64,000 nt of DNA from LD21 sp963715785 (GCA_963715785.1 OY970276.1:3100001-3164000), one strand, 5' to 3'. Positions 1 to 10,209 are shown, counted from the first letter of the stretch. Translations and numbers: made by a program. Notes: generated by a model from the sequence alone, not told the origin.

Positions 1-1297
1 CATACGCCATCATGACATCATTAAGTGAAACCGCCTTGATGTTTGCAATATCTTTTTCGATATATCCGGGATCATTCAGGAGGGTATTATAGAAAGCCAG
101 CTGTATTGACTTATCGAAATCGCTGCTTATTCCTTCATAAAAGCTTTTCTCACTTGAAGCTTTTACTCTTTCAATATCTTTTTCAGTTATTCCTTCTTTC
201 TCGAAGAGCTTAAAACCTTCATTAACACCATCTTCTATATCTTTAAGAGATTTACCTTCATTGGCTCTGATAGTTATAGTGAATTCTCCGGCCAGCTCGC
301 TTGAGTTGTTACTCGCTGATGTAGATGAGGTCAGATGTTTCTCTTTTACCAGCACTTTGTAAAGAGGCGCTTTTTTACCGGCAGCAAGTATTTTTGCAAG
401 AAAATCAAGTGCATAGGTATCCTTTTGGTACGACTGAGGTACCGGCCATACAAGAGTCAGTTCGGGTGCATTGGCAAAATTATCCACATGGTAAATTCTT
501 TTCGTCTGTTTCAAAACTGGTACCATAGCTGACCGTTTTGGCACTTCACCATGTGATTTTATTTCGCCGAAATATTTATTTATCAATATTTTAGCAGTAT
601 CAGTGTTAAAATCTCCTGCAAGAACAAGGGTTGCATTATTCGGGCCATAAAAATGTTCATAATACGCTTTTACATCTGCCAGAGATGCATGCCTCAGATC
701 GGCCATTTCACCTATCACTTCCCAGTTATACGGGTGATCAGGCGGATAAAGGTTTTTATCTATTACATAGTCAGTAAATCCATAAGGTGTATTATCTTCC
801 CTTTGCCGTTTCTCATTTGTGACTACATTTTGCTGAACTGCCAGCGTGTGAGGGGTAACTGAGTTAATAAAGAAACCCATCCTGTCAGATTCAAGCCAGA
901 GCACTTTTTCAAGCGCATTTCTAGGAAACATCTCATAATAAGTTGTGATATCCCGTTCTGTGAAACCATTATTCTCTCCTCCAAGCTCCTCGAGGATCTT
1001 ATCGAATCTTCCAGGAGCTACGTTTTCCGAACCTCCGAAGAGAAGATGTTCAAAAAGATGAGCAAAACCGGTCTTGCCAGGGATTTCCCTGGAAGAACCA
1101 ACATGATACATTATTGCGTAAGCGATTATCGGATTCGAATGATCAGTGCTCAATATGACCTGGAGTCCGTTTGGCATGACATACTTTTCATAATTGATCT
1201 TCAGCTTGTCGGTATCCGAGCTCTTGTTGCAGGCAGCTGCAGCCAAAAATAAAAGAGTAAAAGCAGAGATCTTGTATAAAAGACGGATCTTATTCAT
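1..1297 (-). CDS. M16 family zinc metallopeptidase, lipoprotein (3' end outside window)
   Basis: Reading leftward from the ATG at 1297, the protein opens with a lipoprotein signal peptide: a hydrophobic stretch ending in LAAAAC, with the lipidated Cys at about residue 23. The pitrilysin-type inverted zinc motif HLFEH lies at residues 80-84, and the third zinc ligand is probably Glu162 in NEKRQRED, at the expected distance. These features identify an insulinase/pitrilysin-like M16 protease, probably anchored in the outer membrane or periplasmic and degrading peptides. The frame stays open to base 1, so about 432 residues are seen and the C-terminal part is missing. It is divergent from the GH2 gene, with about 240 bp between them. 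Family assignment is firm; substrate is unknown. Confidence 0.93.
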   Translation of the reverse strand, partial: MNKIRLLYKISAFTLLFLAAAACNKSSDTDKLKINYEKYVMPNGLQVILSTDHSNPIIAYAIMYHVGSSREIPGKTGFAHLFEHLLFGGSENVAPGRFDKILEELGGENNGFTERDITTYYEMFPRNALEKVLWLESDRMGFFINSVTPHTLAVQQNVVTNEKRQREDNTPYGFTDYVIDKNLYPPDHPYNWEVIGEMADLRHASLADVKAYYEHFYGPNNATLVLAGDFNTDTAKILINKYFGEIKSHGEVPKRSAMVPVLKQTKRIYHVDNFANAPELTLVWPVPQSYQKDTYALDFLAKILAAGKKAPLYKVLVKEKHLTSSTSASNNSSELAGEFTITIRANEGKSLKDIEDGVNEGFKLFEKEGITEKDIERVKASSEKSFYEGISSDFDKSIQLAFYNTLLNDPGYIEKDIANIKAVSLNDVMMAY

Positions 1298-1539
1298 TTT
1301 TAATAATTTAAGGTTATTTAATATTTTGCAGGAAAAAATTTGTCAATCTGAGAACATTAAATTTTCCGGTGTTTACTAAAAATAAACAAAGTTTGCGCAT
1401 ATAAGTTTCAGAATGATTAAACAGTATCTGTTTTTTTGTTTAAGAGGGACCATAGCCTTCAAGTTTGAAAAGTTCATCGGTATGCGTTCTGAATATTGGT
1501 TTTTTAAGTATATTTCGATAAGATATAATTCATAATAAA
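1298..1539. other. Divergent intergenic region
   Basis: This 242-bp AT-rich spacer separates the divergent M16 peptidase and GH2 genes and should hold both promoters. I could not find a convincing -33/-7 pair; TATATTTCG near 1509 is only a near match to the Bacteroidota -7 box for the rightward gene. No small gene or RNA is visible. Confidence 0.4.
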
Positions 1540-4500
1540 ATGAAAAGGAAACTCCTTTTATTTGTTTTTTGCCTGTATCCGGTGTTAATTATGGCTCAGC
1601 AAAAACCCATTCTGTCAGATATTTACAGTTATCTTGAAAATACAAGTGTTTTTGAGAGGAATCAGGAAGCCGGCCATACTCCTGTTATTCCATATCTTAC
1701 AGTAAAAGAAGCACTTATCAACGACAAATACAGATCAGACGGATTCATGTCTCTTAACGGTACATGGAAATTTCATTTTTCTGAGATACCCGAAGGAACA
1801 CCTGTTGACTTTTTCAAGGTTAATTTCAATGACAGGAAGTGGGATACAATACATGTACCTTCGAATTGGGAGATGCAAGGCTTCGGCGACCCGCTTTTTC
1901 GGAATGTTACAACTCCTTTTCCCGCAAATCCGCCACATATACCAAGAGAATATAACCCCACCGGGTCCTACAGAAGAAATTTTATCATTCCTGAAACATG
2001 GAAGAATAAGGAGGTATTCCTGAGGATGGAAAAAACAGCATCTGCCTCATTTGTTTGGATAAACGGGACAGAAGTCGGATATAATGAAGGAGCACAGGAG
2101 CCGGCAGAATACAACATCACAAAATATCTTAAGACAGGCAATAATGTCATTGCTGTGAATGTATACAAATATTCTGATGGTTATTATCTTGAGGACCAGG
2201 ATTACTGGCGGCTGGCAGGCATATTCGATGATGTATGGCTGTTTGCAACGCCAGCTGCACATATCTCTGACTGGCATGCGACAACTGATTTTGATAATAA
2301 TTATAAGGACTCAAGACTCGATCTTGAACTGGATATAAAAAATTTTTCGAATGATCCGGCTGAAAATTTCGTACTGCATACTATTCTTTATGATCCTGCG
2401 AAAAAAATCGTAAAGTCTTTTAATTCCGGGAAATTCACAGTCTTGCCGGGTGGCCTGCAGACTGTAAAATTCTCTGAAATGATTGATAATCCGGCTAAAT
2501 GGTCAGCTGAGTTTCCTAACTTATATACTCTCGTTTTTGAACTGGTAAATTCCGCCGGTAAAACAAGCGAAGCAATACAGGGGCGAATCGGTTTCAAAAA
2601 GACAGAGATCAGGAATCAGGTCTTTTACCTTAATGGAGTTCCGGTAAAGCTTAACGGGATAAACAGCCATATGCAGCATCCACTGCTGGGTCATACAATG
2701 GATGAGGAGACAATAAGGAAAGATATGACCCTGCTTAAGCGGTTTAACATAAATTGTGTGAGAACTTCACACTATCCGCCTGTGATAAAATATCTCGAGC
2801 TTGCTGATGAATATGGTATTTATATTGTTGACGAAACAGGAGATGAAGCACATGCGGCAGAATATCTGTCAGGGAAGAAAGAATGGGAGGGAATGTACCG
2901 GGAAAGAGCCCGCAGAATGGTATTGCGCGACAGGAACCACCCGTCGGTCCTCTTCTGGAGTGCCGGTAACGAAAGCGGTGAAGGAGATAATATCTGTTCT
3001 GTTATTGATGAGGGAAAGAAATATGATCAGACCCGCTACTGGATGTATGGAGGGAACGCCTTTTCCCATAAATGTGAAGAGATAATCGGCCCCAGATACC
3101 CTCAGTTATATAACCTCATAACGAATGATTTTCTGGTGCCCGACAGTGTCGACCCACGACCCTCATTTCTTGATGAATATCTTGCAGTTACAGGAAATGG
3201 AGGCGGAGGGCTTGATGATTACTGGGAAGCCTTCCGTTCTTTTCCGAGAAGTATGGGCGGAGCAATATGGGATTTTGTGAGTACCGGCATTACCCAAAAG
3301 ATAAGATCGCTTAAGGACGCCTCAGATAATGACATACAGGTAAATGTTATGGGACGTGCAAAGCTCGTTCCTGCATTTGATGGAAAAGGAATTGACCTCA
3401 ACGGCCACGATCAGTGGGTGGAAGTGTACCGTGATAATGCACTTGAAATAAATGGAGACCAGCTTACACTTTCACTTATGGTCTATCCCCGGTCGCTAAG
3501 CAGTTCAGCAGGTACGCTTATTACCAAAGGAAATTTCCAGTTTGGCATTCACCAGGTCCGAAAGGACTCGCTTGAGTTTTATTTAACTACAAATCAGAGA
3601 AAAAAAGTACAGATAGCTCTGCCTTCCAATTGGGAAAATAACTGGCACCATGTGGTGGCTGGATATGACGGACATCGAATTTATTTATCTATAGATGATA
3701 GAGAGAGTCCTGGCGTGGCTGTTTCCGGAAATATCAGGAACACTCCTTTCCCTGTAAACATAGGAAGGAATGCTGAAATTCATGGACAGGAAACAGCTGT
3801 ATATATAAGCGATGCAATAATTGACCAGGCAGGTATCTTCTCAAAAACTATTCCATCGGAATTGCTAAGGAATCCGCTTCCGGATCTGAAAAAGAAAGCT
3901 GCCCTCTGGCTCGATTTTGAGGAAATAACGACAGGAGGAGAGTTTTACAGTTATGGGATAGGTGCAAGAACTTATGGCGCAATCTGGCCCGACAGAAGCC
4001 CTCAGCCTGAGATGTGGCAGATAAAAAAATCGGGTCAGCCGGTAACTTCATCGTTGATTTCAGCCGAAAAGGGAGAGGTAGAAATAAATAACAGGTATCT
4101 CTTCACTGACCTGAAGGAATTGCAGACCGAATGGACACTACAGGGTAACGGAGACATCCTTGATCATGGTATTCTTCCCCTTACTCTTGAACCTCAGAAA
4201 AAAGCCGTTGTCACAATCCCGTTTAAAAAGCCCGTGATCAGAGATGGTGTTGAGTACAGGCTATTGATAAGTTTTCACCAGAAAAACAAAACACAATGGG
4301 CAGAACCCGGGTTTGAAATTGCATGGGACCAGTTTGACCTTCCATGGTACAAACCCGAGCAGAAATCAAACCGGTCTGACGCCAGCGTTTTGGCTGTTGA
4401 AGAGGACAAAAATTATGTTACCATTAATGGCAAGGAGTTTAAATATACTTTTAATAAGTCAAAAGGTATTCTTATTTCTCTGCAGCTCAATGGAAAGGAG

Positions 4501-5301
4501 ATGATCAGCAGCGGCCCGGTACTTAACGTCTGGCGGGCTCCCCTGGCTAATGAAACAGATGATTGGGGATTTGGATATACCGGCAATAAACATTTTACAG
4601 ACGGATATGGCAGGATGGCAGCCACTGAGTGGTATTCAGCCGGACTCGATAAGCTGAAGACAATCAATGAAATGTTCAATGTAAGGAAATCAGATGATGG
4701 TAAGGTTATCGTGGAAATCAGAAATTTGATGTTGTTGGGTACAGGCAGGGGCGCATTCATGAATCATTTTATCTACGACGTTAGTCCTGACGGTGAATTG
4801 TCAGTCGATCATTCGGTTGTACCTGATGGAGATATGCCTGAATGGTTGCCGAGGATAGGGGTGTGCTGGGTACTCAGTAGAAGCCTTGGCAATGTTGAAT
4901 GGTATGGGAGGGGTCCCCAGGAAAATTATCCTGACAGAAAATCGGGTTATAAAACGGGAGTTTACAAGTCAAATGTAACAGCAATGTATGAACCATATCT
5001 TATACCTCAGGATTATGGACTGAGAACAGATAACAGGTGGGTGCGGATGACTGATGAAAACGGGGCAGGGCTGGAATTCAGGGGAGATAAACTTTTCAAT
5101 TTCAGTGCACAGCCCTATTCAACCGAAAATATTACCAGGGCGCTATATACCTATCAGCTGCATCCGTTTGACGGTGTAACCTTTAACATCGATTATGCGA
5201 CAAGCGGGCTTGGATGTACAGCGCTGTCGGTGTTCCCGGCTTACAGGGTGATGCCTCAGAGATACGATTTCAGGATAACGATAAGACCAATAATGCCGTA
5301 A
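1540..5301 (+). CDS. Secreted GH2 beta-galactosidase (LacZ type) with inserted LamG-like domain
   Basis: The 1253-residue protein starts with a signal peptide (about residues 1-20, ending near MAQQ). It follows LacZ order: sugar-binding domain (about 50-235), immunoglobulin-like domain (240-350) and TIM barrel (355-590). The acid/base is Glu478 in GNESGEG and the probable nucleophile is Glu546 in LDEYL. After the barrel comes an insertion of about 180 residues (about 612-795) that reads as a concanavalin/LamG-like fold (DGKGIDLNG, WHHVVAGYDG, ALWLDFEE). The LacZ domain 4 and the Bgal_small_N domain follow, the latter with WYGRGPQENYPDRKSG. It probably cleaves beta-galactosides outside the cytoplasm, with the LamG insert helping to bind polymer. 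No SusC/D genes are adjacent, so the substrate cannot be inferred. Confidence 0.92.
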   Translation: MKRKLLLFVFCLYPVLIMAQQKPILSDIYSYLENTSVFERNQEAGHTPVIPYLTVKEALINDKYRSDGFMSLNGTWKFHFSEIPEGTPVDFFKVNFNDRKWDTIHVPSNWEMQGFGDPLFRNVTTPFPANPPHIPREYNPTGSYRRNFIIPETWKNKEVFLRMEKTASASFVWINGTEVGYNEGAQEPAEYNITKYLKTGNNVIAVNVYKYSDGYYLEDQDYWRLAGIFDDVWLFATPAAHISDWHATTDFDNNYKDSRLDLELDIKNFSNDPAENFVLHTILYDPAKKIVKSFNSGKFTVLPGGLQTVKFSEMIDNPAKWSAEFPNLYTLVFELVNSAGKTSEAIQGRIGFKKTEIRNQVFYLNGVPVKLNGINSHMQHPLLGHTMDEETIRKDMTLLKRFNINCVRTSHYPPVIKYLELADEYGIYIVDETGDEAHAAEYLSGKKEWEGMYRERARRMVLRDRNHPSVLFWSAGNESGEGDNICSVIDEGKKYDQTRYWMYGGNAFSHKCEEIIGPRYPQLYNLITNDFLVPDSVDPRPSFLDEYLAVTGNGGGGLDDYWEAFRSFPRSMGGAIWDFVSTGITQKIRSLKDASDNDIQVNVMGRAKLVPAFDGKGIDLNGHDQWVEVYRDNALEINGDQLTLSLMVYPRSLSSSAGTLITKGNFQFGIHQVRKDSLEFYLTTNQRKKVQIALPSNWENNWHHVVAGYDGHRIYLSIDDRESPGVAVSGNIRNTPFPVNIGRNAEIHGQETAVYISDAIIDQAGIFSKTIPSELLRNPLPDLKKKAALWLDFEEITTGGEFYSYGIGARTYGAIWPDRSPQPEMWQIKKSGQPVTSSLISAEKGEVEINNRYLFTDLKELQTEWTLQGNGDILDHGILPLTLEPQKKAVVTIPFKKPVIRDGVEYRLLISFHQKNKTQWAEPGFEIAWDQFDLPWYKPEQKSNRSDASVLAVEEDKNYVTINGKEFKYTFNKSKGILISLQLNGKEMISSGPVLNVWRAPLANETDDWGFGYTGNKHFTDGYGRMAATEWYSAGLDKLKTINEMFNVRKSDDGKVIVEIRNLMLLGTGRGAFMNHFIYDVSPDGELSVDHSVVPDGDMPEWLPRIGVCWVLSRSLGNVEWYGRGPQENYPDRKSGYKTGVYKSNVTAMYEPYLIPQDYGLRTDNRWVRMTDENGAGLEFRGDKLFNFSAQPYSTENITRALYTYQLHPFDGVTFNIDYATSGLGCTALSVFPAYRVMPQRYDFRITIRPIMP

Positions 5302-5387
5302 GAATTTTACTGCCTGAATAATAAAAGCTTGAACAAAAACTGAGTTTATCAGTTATTTGTTATTAATGCTTTTAAACTTCAGAGTAT

Positions 5388-6080
5388 ATGAAAATCGGGA
5401 TTATTGGCACAGGCGCTGTTGGCAGGACAATTGCCTCAAAACTGTCAGAACTCGGTCATGATGTTATGATAGGAACTCGCAAGGTGTCGGACAAGCTGAC
5501 CAGCACTGAAAAAGATATATATACTTCCCAGACTTTCAATGAATGGCTTAAACTGAACAATAAAGTCAAACTGGGATCGTTTTCTGACACAGCATTTTTT
5601 GGAGAGCTTATAATAAATGCCACCAATGGCAGCAATTCAATAACTGCTCTTATTCAGGCCGGGGCAAAAAATCTTGCAGGCAAAATTCTCATCGATATTG
5701 CCAATCCGCTCGACTTCAGCAATGGTATGCCTCCGACTCTTCTGCCCGGGTTACATAATACCAATTCGCTCGCAGAAGAAATTCAAAAAACATTCCCCGA
5801 TACATTGGTAGTTAAAACTCTTAATACGATGTGGTGCGGAATTATGATTAATCCGAACCTCGTGGGCCAGGGTGACCATATTAATTTTATTTCAGGCAAT
5901 AATGAGGAAGCAAAGACAAAGGTTAGAACCCTGTTGAATCAGTTTGGCTGGCTGGACGTGAACATTGTTGACATCGGGGATATAACCGGAGCAAGAGCAA
6001 CGGAGTCGTTTCTTCAAATATGGCTGAAGGTATTGGGAGTTACAAAAAACGGAGCTTTCAACTTTAAGCTTGTTAAATAA
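5388..6080 (+). CDS. NAD(P)-binding F420/NADP oxidoreductase-like protein
   Basis: The protein has 230 residues. The N-terminus MKIGIIGTGAVGRTIA is a Rossmann dinucleotide motif, followed by HDVMIGTRK, the pattern of the NADP-dependent F420 oxidoreductase-like family (also annotated NAD(P)-binding domain protein). The middle has KILIDIANPLDFSNG and VVKTLNTMWCGIM, both typical of this family. It probably reduces or oxidises a small substrate with NADP(H). The match does not imply that the cell uses F420. It is followed 22 bp later by an SDR gene on the same strand, suggesting co-transcription. Confidence 0.82.
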   Translation: MKIGIIGTGAVGRTIASKLSELGHDVMIGTRKVSDKLTSTEKDIYTSQTFNEWLKLNNKVKLGSFSDTAFFGELIINATNGSNSITALIQAGAKNLAGKILIDIANPLDFSNGMPPTLLPGLHNTNSLAEEIQKTFPDTLVVKTLNTMWCGIMINPNLVGQGDHINFISGNNEEAKTKVRTLLNQFGWLDVNIVDIGDITGARATESFLQIWLKVLGVTKNGAFNFKLVK

Positions 6081-6102
6081 AATATCGGAATATAAAATCT
6101 GG

Positions 6103-6933
6103 ATGAAAAATGTTTTAATCACTGGTGCTACCTCAGGAATAGGGAAAGCAACCGTTTCAGCACTTGCCAGCATGGGCTGCCAGGTAATATTCATTGCACG
6201 CGACAGGGAAAGGGCAGAAGCAACGAAAAATGAGATAATTTCTACTACGGGCAATAAGAATATTAATTATATTATTGCTGATCAGACTTCAAAAAAGGAG
6301 GTGAAAGAAGCTGCCCTGGCTTATAAAAAGATTTATAAAAATCTTGATGTTTTAATAAATAATGCCGGAGTGTGCCTTCCCGAAAGAAGAATTACCATTG
6401 ACGGCTTGGAAGAGTCGTTCGAGATCAACCATCTTTCACATTTCATACTATCCAATCTTCTTATTGATGCACTCATGAATAGTGATGATCCGAGAATAAT
6501 AAATGTCAGCTCGGGTGCCCATAGTTCAGGCAGATTTGATCCTGACAACCTGCAGGGTGAGAAAAAGTACAATTCATTAGCTACCTACGCCAATACTAAA
6601 TTGTATAACATACTCTTTACTTTTGAGCTTGCAGAGAGGCTGAAAAGTTCCGGCATTACTGTCAATGCATTGCATCCCGGCGTGGTACGGACAAATTTTG
6701 CGCATGAATTTAAAGGGATTTGGTCAGGAATGCTTAATATTTACAAACCATTTATGATTTCGCCCGAGAAAGGAGCTCTGACATCGATATATCTTGCTTC
6801 TTCCGGAGAAGTTAAAAACGTGACAGGAAAATATTTTGTGAAATGTAAGCCGGTTGAATCGGGAAATAAAGAGATAACCCCTGAAAACCGCAAAATACTT
6901 TGGGAAAAGAGCCTTGAATTATCCGGATTATAA
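6103..6933 (+). CDS. SDR family NAD(P)-dependent oxidoreductase
   Basis: A 276-residue short-chain dehydrogenase. The cofactor motif TGATSGIG is at 7-14, NNAG at 86-89, the catalytic Ser at about 137, and YANTK gives Tyr162/Lys166. The C-terminal part (LHPGVVRTNFA) resembles the retinol dehydrogenase/WWOX-like group. I start it at the ATG at 6103 because the glycine motif then lies seven residues in, as usual for SDRs; a TTG at 6070 overlaps the preceding gene and is less likely. It is downstream of the F420-like oxidoreductase gene and ends before a convergent terminator. The substrate is unknown. Confidence 0.88.
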   Translation: MKNVLITGATSGIGKATVSALASMGCQVIFIARDRERAEATKNEIISTTGNKNINYIIADQTSKKEVKEAALAYKKIYKNLDVLINNAGVCLPERRITIDGLEESFEINHLSHFILSNLLIDALMNSDDPRIINVSSGAHSSGRFDPDNLQGEKKYNSLATYANTKLYNILFTFELAERLKSSGITVNALHPGVVRTNFAHEFKGIWSGMLNIYKPFMISPEKGALTSIYLASSGEVKNVTGKYFVKCKPVESGNKEITPENRKILWEKSLELSGL

Positions 6934-6978
6934 ATCACAGGCAGGGAAATAATTAAATAAGTACTATTTCGATTAAAT

Positions 6979-7012
6979 GAAAAACCCGCAGGAGTTATCC
7001 AACGGGTTTTCT
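6979..7012. terminator. Bidirectional terminator between convergent genes
   Basis: AAAACCCG (6981-6988) pairs with CGGGTTTT (7003-7010) around a 14-nt loop. The arms supply A and T tracts on both sides, so it can end transcription of the SDR gene on the plus strand and of the TPR gene on the minus strand. Confidence 0.75.
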
Positions 7013-7036
7013 TTCATTTGAGATTAGCATAAATTA

Positions 7037-8503
7037 TCAAAGCCCTGCGGAGCTGACTTTTAATTCTTCCATTGCAGGCTTTCTTACCACAGCAAGATTA
7101 ATGCTTGTAACGTTGCATTTGCTTATCTTGCTAAAAAGTTGTTCAGACTCTTTTTTGTCGCCTTTTTTGTTGTAAGCCATTGCAGTATAGTACCAATTCC
7201 ACGGATCCTGTTTATCAGCCTGGGAGAGATACTTAATGGCTTCGTCGTAGTTACCCTTTTTGACATCAAAGAAACCAAGCAGCGAGTTTAAATGCATTTG
7301 CTCATCAGTATTATTTCTGGCTGCAATTCTTGTTTTACATTTTTCCAATTCAGAATTTGCTTTATCAAGATCATTGTTTGCAGTCAGGAAATAAGAGTGC
7401 CAAAGCATCAGATTAGTTGTCAATTGCTCTTTAATGGCAGGAGGAAGAGTTGATTTGTCAAATAAAGCCTGAGCTTTTTCAAAATCTTTCATTCCTTCTG
7501 ACGGATTTCCTCCTTCGGAAACTGCAAAACCTTGAAATGCATATGAGTTGATTTCATTTGGAACCAGATTATTTGCTTCTGCCAGGGAACGGTATTCGTC
7601 GAATGCACTGCTGGCATCAGCTGTTTTTCCTTCGTACACGAATGAAACAGCTTTCAGATACAGAGCAGCCAGTTTTCCATTAACCATTGGAGAATTGTCA
7701 TAGTCTTGCTGGTAATATTTTCTGGCAGAGGTAAAATCCTGTTTGAAGACATAGTTGTTGCCAATGCCTGCCAGGGAGCTTGCGAATGTCGGATCCTTTT
7801 CAAGGGCTTTCTTATACTGAGCAATGGATTCATCATATTTACCCTCGTTCAGAAGCAATTCAGCATAAGAATCGTACGGATTGGGTTGATCAGGCATCAT
7901 TTTGATATATGTCTGAAAAGCTTTTTCTGCTTCAGGGAAATTGTTTAGAGCAGACTGGCAGTATCCAATCATGTTATACGCAGGTGCATAGTTGCCATCA
8001 ATTTCAGTTGCTTTTTTAAGGTGTTCCAGGGCTCCCTGAAAATCATTCACAGTATATTCGTAACTGCCGGCCAACGTCTGGACTCGTTTATCAGACGGAA
8101 ATGCCGTCAGAAGCTGATCAATATACTCCTTCTGTTTATCAACGTTTCCGTTGACCATAGCCTGTGAAAGTTCTATTTCAAGTTTTTCTCCCGGAGATAC
8201 CTTATCTTCCAGACTGACAGCCTTGTCAACATTCTGTCTGGCAATATTGTAACCGCCCCCAGTCTGGGCACGATAGACATAGGCCAAAGCGAAGGAAGGG
8301 TCCTTCTGGATAGCCTGATCAAAAAGCGTAGACGCTGCATTGAATTGCATATTCTCAAATTTATCCCTGCCCGATTCAAAAAGTTTCAAAGCATCTTTAG
8401 AAGAGGTGGTGACAGGCACCTCCTTTACCTGCGCTGCCAGATTAAGCGGAACAATCAGGAAAATACTAAGAAATACAGACAAATAATTTTTTATTGTTTT
8501 CAT
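7037..8503 (-). CDS. Secreted tetratricopeptide repeat protein
   Basis: The 488-residue protein begins with a signal peptide (MKTIKNYLSVFLSIFLIVP, cleavage near NLAAQ). The rest is tandem TPR helices, for example SLAGIGNNYVFKQDFTSARK, APAYNMIGYCQSALNNF and EAIKYLSQADKQDPWNWYY. The ATG at 8503 is chosen because GGAGG lies at 8509-8513, six bases upstream; an in-frame TTG further upstream would absorb that site. It is probably a periplasmic or surface scaffold. No enzymatic domain is visible. It is a single gene, with 282 bp to the next gene upstream in which I see nothing beyond this ribosome binding site. Confidence 0.85.
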   Translation of the reverse strand: MKTIKNYLSVFLSIFLIVPLNLAAQVKEVPVTTSSKDALKLFESGRDKFENMQFNAASTLFDQAIQKDPSFALAYVYRAQTGGGYNIARQNVDKAVSLEDKVSPGEKLEIELSQAMVNGNVDKQKEYIDQLLTAFPSDKRVQTLAGSYEYTVNDFQGALEHLKKATEIDGNYAPAYNMIGYCQSALNNFPEAEKAFQTYIKMMPDQPNPYDSYAELLLNEGKYDESIAQYKKALEKDPTFASSLAGIGNNYVFKQDFTSARKYYQQDYDNSPMVNGKLAALYLKAVSFVYEGKTADASSAFDEYRSLAEANNLVPNEINSYAFQGFAVSEGGNPSEGMKDFEKAQALFDKSTLPPAIKEQLTTNLMLWHSYFLTANNDLDKANSELEKCKTRIAARNNTDEQMHLNSLLGFFDVKKGNYDEAIKYLSQADKQDPWNWYYTAMAYNKKGDKKESEQLFSKISKCNVTSINLAVVRKPAMEELKVSSAGL

Positions 8504-8785
8504 TTCTACCTCCAATTTATATTAAACTTAAAAAATCAGGGTCCATAGATAAAAAGGTTTTTAGCCCTTTCTTTTTCCGGAACGCCATATGTTAAGTAAC
8601 CAATGAATTAAATAAAAGTTTAGCAGTCGCTAAAAAGAAAAAAATACATAATCACATTCGCTGAGTAACAGGAATCATCGGGAAATATAGAAGGAAGCGT
8701 AAAAGGAAATTAAAACTAACCTCTATTTTAAAAGAGAATTATGCAATGATCTCAGGAATGTTTTAAATGAGACTAAACATGGGGT

Positions 8786-9148
8786 TCATTTTCCCATATT
8801 ATAGTAAAATCTTTCGTGAATGATCTGGTCGTCTTTCCATTTCTGGACCGCCACTTCTTCCATCATGCTTCTCTTGCCATCCTTCATGGTCACATCCATC
8901 CAGGATTCTACCATGGTTGTAGCTTCCTTTTCATTGCTGGTGATGGACCTTACACCAGTTCCATGCATATCTTTGATCATCTGTGTAAAGTCCTCCTGAA
9001 ATTTTCTGTTGGCAGCCTTGCCTTTGCGGGTGTCGCCGGTTGCCTCCACCATTACAACATCGTTATTATAATATTTGTCAAATGCCTCAAGCATTTTTCC
9101 TTTGGCCATCATATCATAGATATCCTTAGCCTTATCGTAATAGCTCAT
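8786..9148 (-). CDS. SnoaL-like / NTF2-fold protein
   Basis: A 120-residue protein with an N-terminal helix pattern (YYDKAKDIYDMMAKGKMLEA), then FDKYYNNDVVMVEATGDTRKG and the C-terminal strands EEVAVQKWKDDQIIHERFYY. Size and layout match the SnoaL-like subgroup of the NTF2 superfamily, whose members are small isomerases, ligand binders or stress proteins. No signal peptide is visible, so it should be cytoplasmic. It stands alone; function cannot be narrowed further. Confidence 0.7.
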   Translation of the reverse strand: MSYYDKAKDIYDMMAKGKMLEAFDKYYNNDVVMVEATGDTRKGKAANRKFQEDFTQMIKDMHGTGVRSITSNEKEATTMVESWMDVTMKDGKRSMMEEVAVQKWKDDQIIHERFYYNMGK

Positions 9149-9304
9149 ATCAGTAGTATTAGATTAGTAATTACCCACCTAACAATTAATATGGCGATAA
9201 AGTTTATCCGAGATTAAGAATCTTATTTACAAATGCAACCCATCAGAATTTAACCGGTGATGGTTAAAAAGTTATTCCTGACACAGCATATTTAATTCTG
9301 AATT

Positions 9305-10168
9305 TTATTTCTTTCCTGTTGCAGTCTTCCCATACCAGAGAAGAGCATCGATTACCATTTCATCCTGGAATTTATTATTGAAGGTATTTGAAAGCTGCCG
9401 GTCGGTCTTATTATCATAATCAATGTCGTTATGGCCCATATTAATATACAGCATTCTGTAATTTTTATTCGTCCATACAACAGGGTAATAGCCGCTATGC
9501 CAGATCTCATTGGGCTTAGGTCCTGTGCCAAGAGGAAAGCTTGTCGAATCAATAGATACAAGTATTTGAATATCAGGATTTTTTCGTAAATCGTTTTTCC
9601 AGCAATACCACTCGTTTGGTGATGCTGTAAAAGTATCAGGCAAATTTCTGGTAGCAGGATGACTGTGGTTCTCAACTCTTAAAACTGCAGAAGTCGGATG
9701 CCAAGTATTACTCTTATACTCGCCGGAACCCAGAAACGTATTGTGGTACCAGTCCCAGTTCTGAGGATAGGCTGAGGGCGTTAGAGCAAATCCTGAAAAG
9801 TGAAAGCCGATCCATGCTCCGCCATTTTCCATATATTTCCTGAACGCAGTTCTCTGTGCTGCAGAATCCGGGCGTGTATCGAGGAAAATTACAACCTGGT
9901 ACTTTGAAAGCATAGAAGAGTTCAAATTGTTCCAGTTATTTGTCGAATCATATGTAAAACCGTATCTGCCGGCTGCAAGTGAAAACCATTTGTTAGCTTC
10001 ATGAAAGAAGCTGATATGAGCCTTATCGTTCTTAGCCGTATAAAAAGCTATTACTTTGAATTTTTGGTTTTCCTTCTTTATAATACCAAAACAGTTAAAG
10101 GATATACTTGAAAGAAGAATGGTTGCTATCAGAAATCCGTTTCTTATGATTTTGTTAATCCTGAACAT
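9305..10168 (-). CDS. Secreted ThuA-like domain protein
   Basis: About 287 residues from the ATG at 10168, which gives a clean signal peptide (MFRINKIIRNGFLIATILLS, then SISFNCFG); longer in-frame starts would run into the upstream gene. The mature part carries the glutamine amidotransferase-like ThuA fold: KVIAFYTAKNDKAHISFFHE, FLDTRPDS, GGAWIGFHFSG, NEWYCW and LYINMGHNDIDYD. ThuA-like proteins occur in sugar utilisation loci and are common secreted proteins in Bacteroidota, but their reaction is poorly defined. It lies 41 bp downstream of a Nif3-like gene on the same strand, suggesting an operon. Confidence 0.85.
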   Translation of the reverse strand: MFRINKIIRNGFLIATILLSSISFNCFGIIKKENQKFKVIAFYTAKNDKAHISFFHEANKWFSLAAGRYGFTYDSTNNWNNLNSSMLSKYQVVIFLDTRPDSAAQRTAFRKYMENGGAWIGFHFSGFALTPSAYPQNWDWYHNTFLGSGEYKSNTWHPTSAVLRVENHSHPATRNLPDTFTASPNEWYCWKNDLRKNPDIQILVSIDSTSFPLGTGPKPNEIWHSGYYPVVWTNKNYRMLYINMGHNDIDYDNKTDRQLSNTFNNKFQDEMVIDALLWYGKTATGKK

Positions 10169-10209
10169 CTTAAATATTTTAATAATTTCACTTTTTATAA
10201 TACACATTG

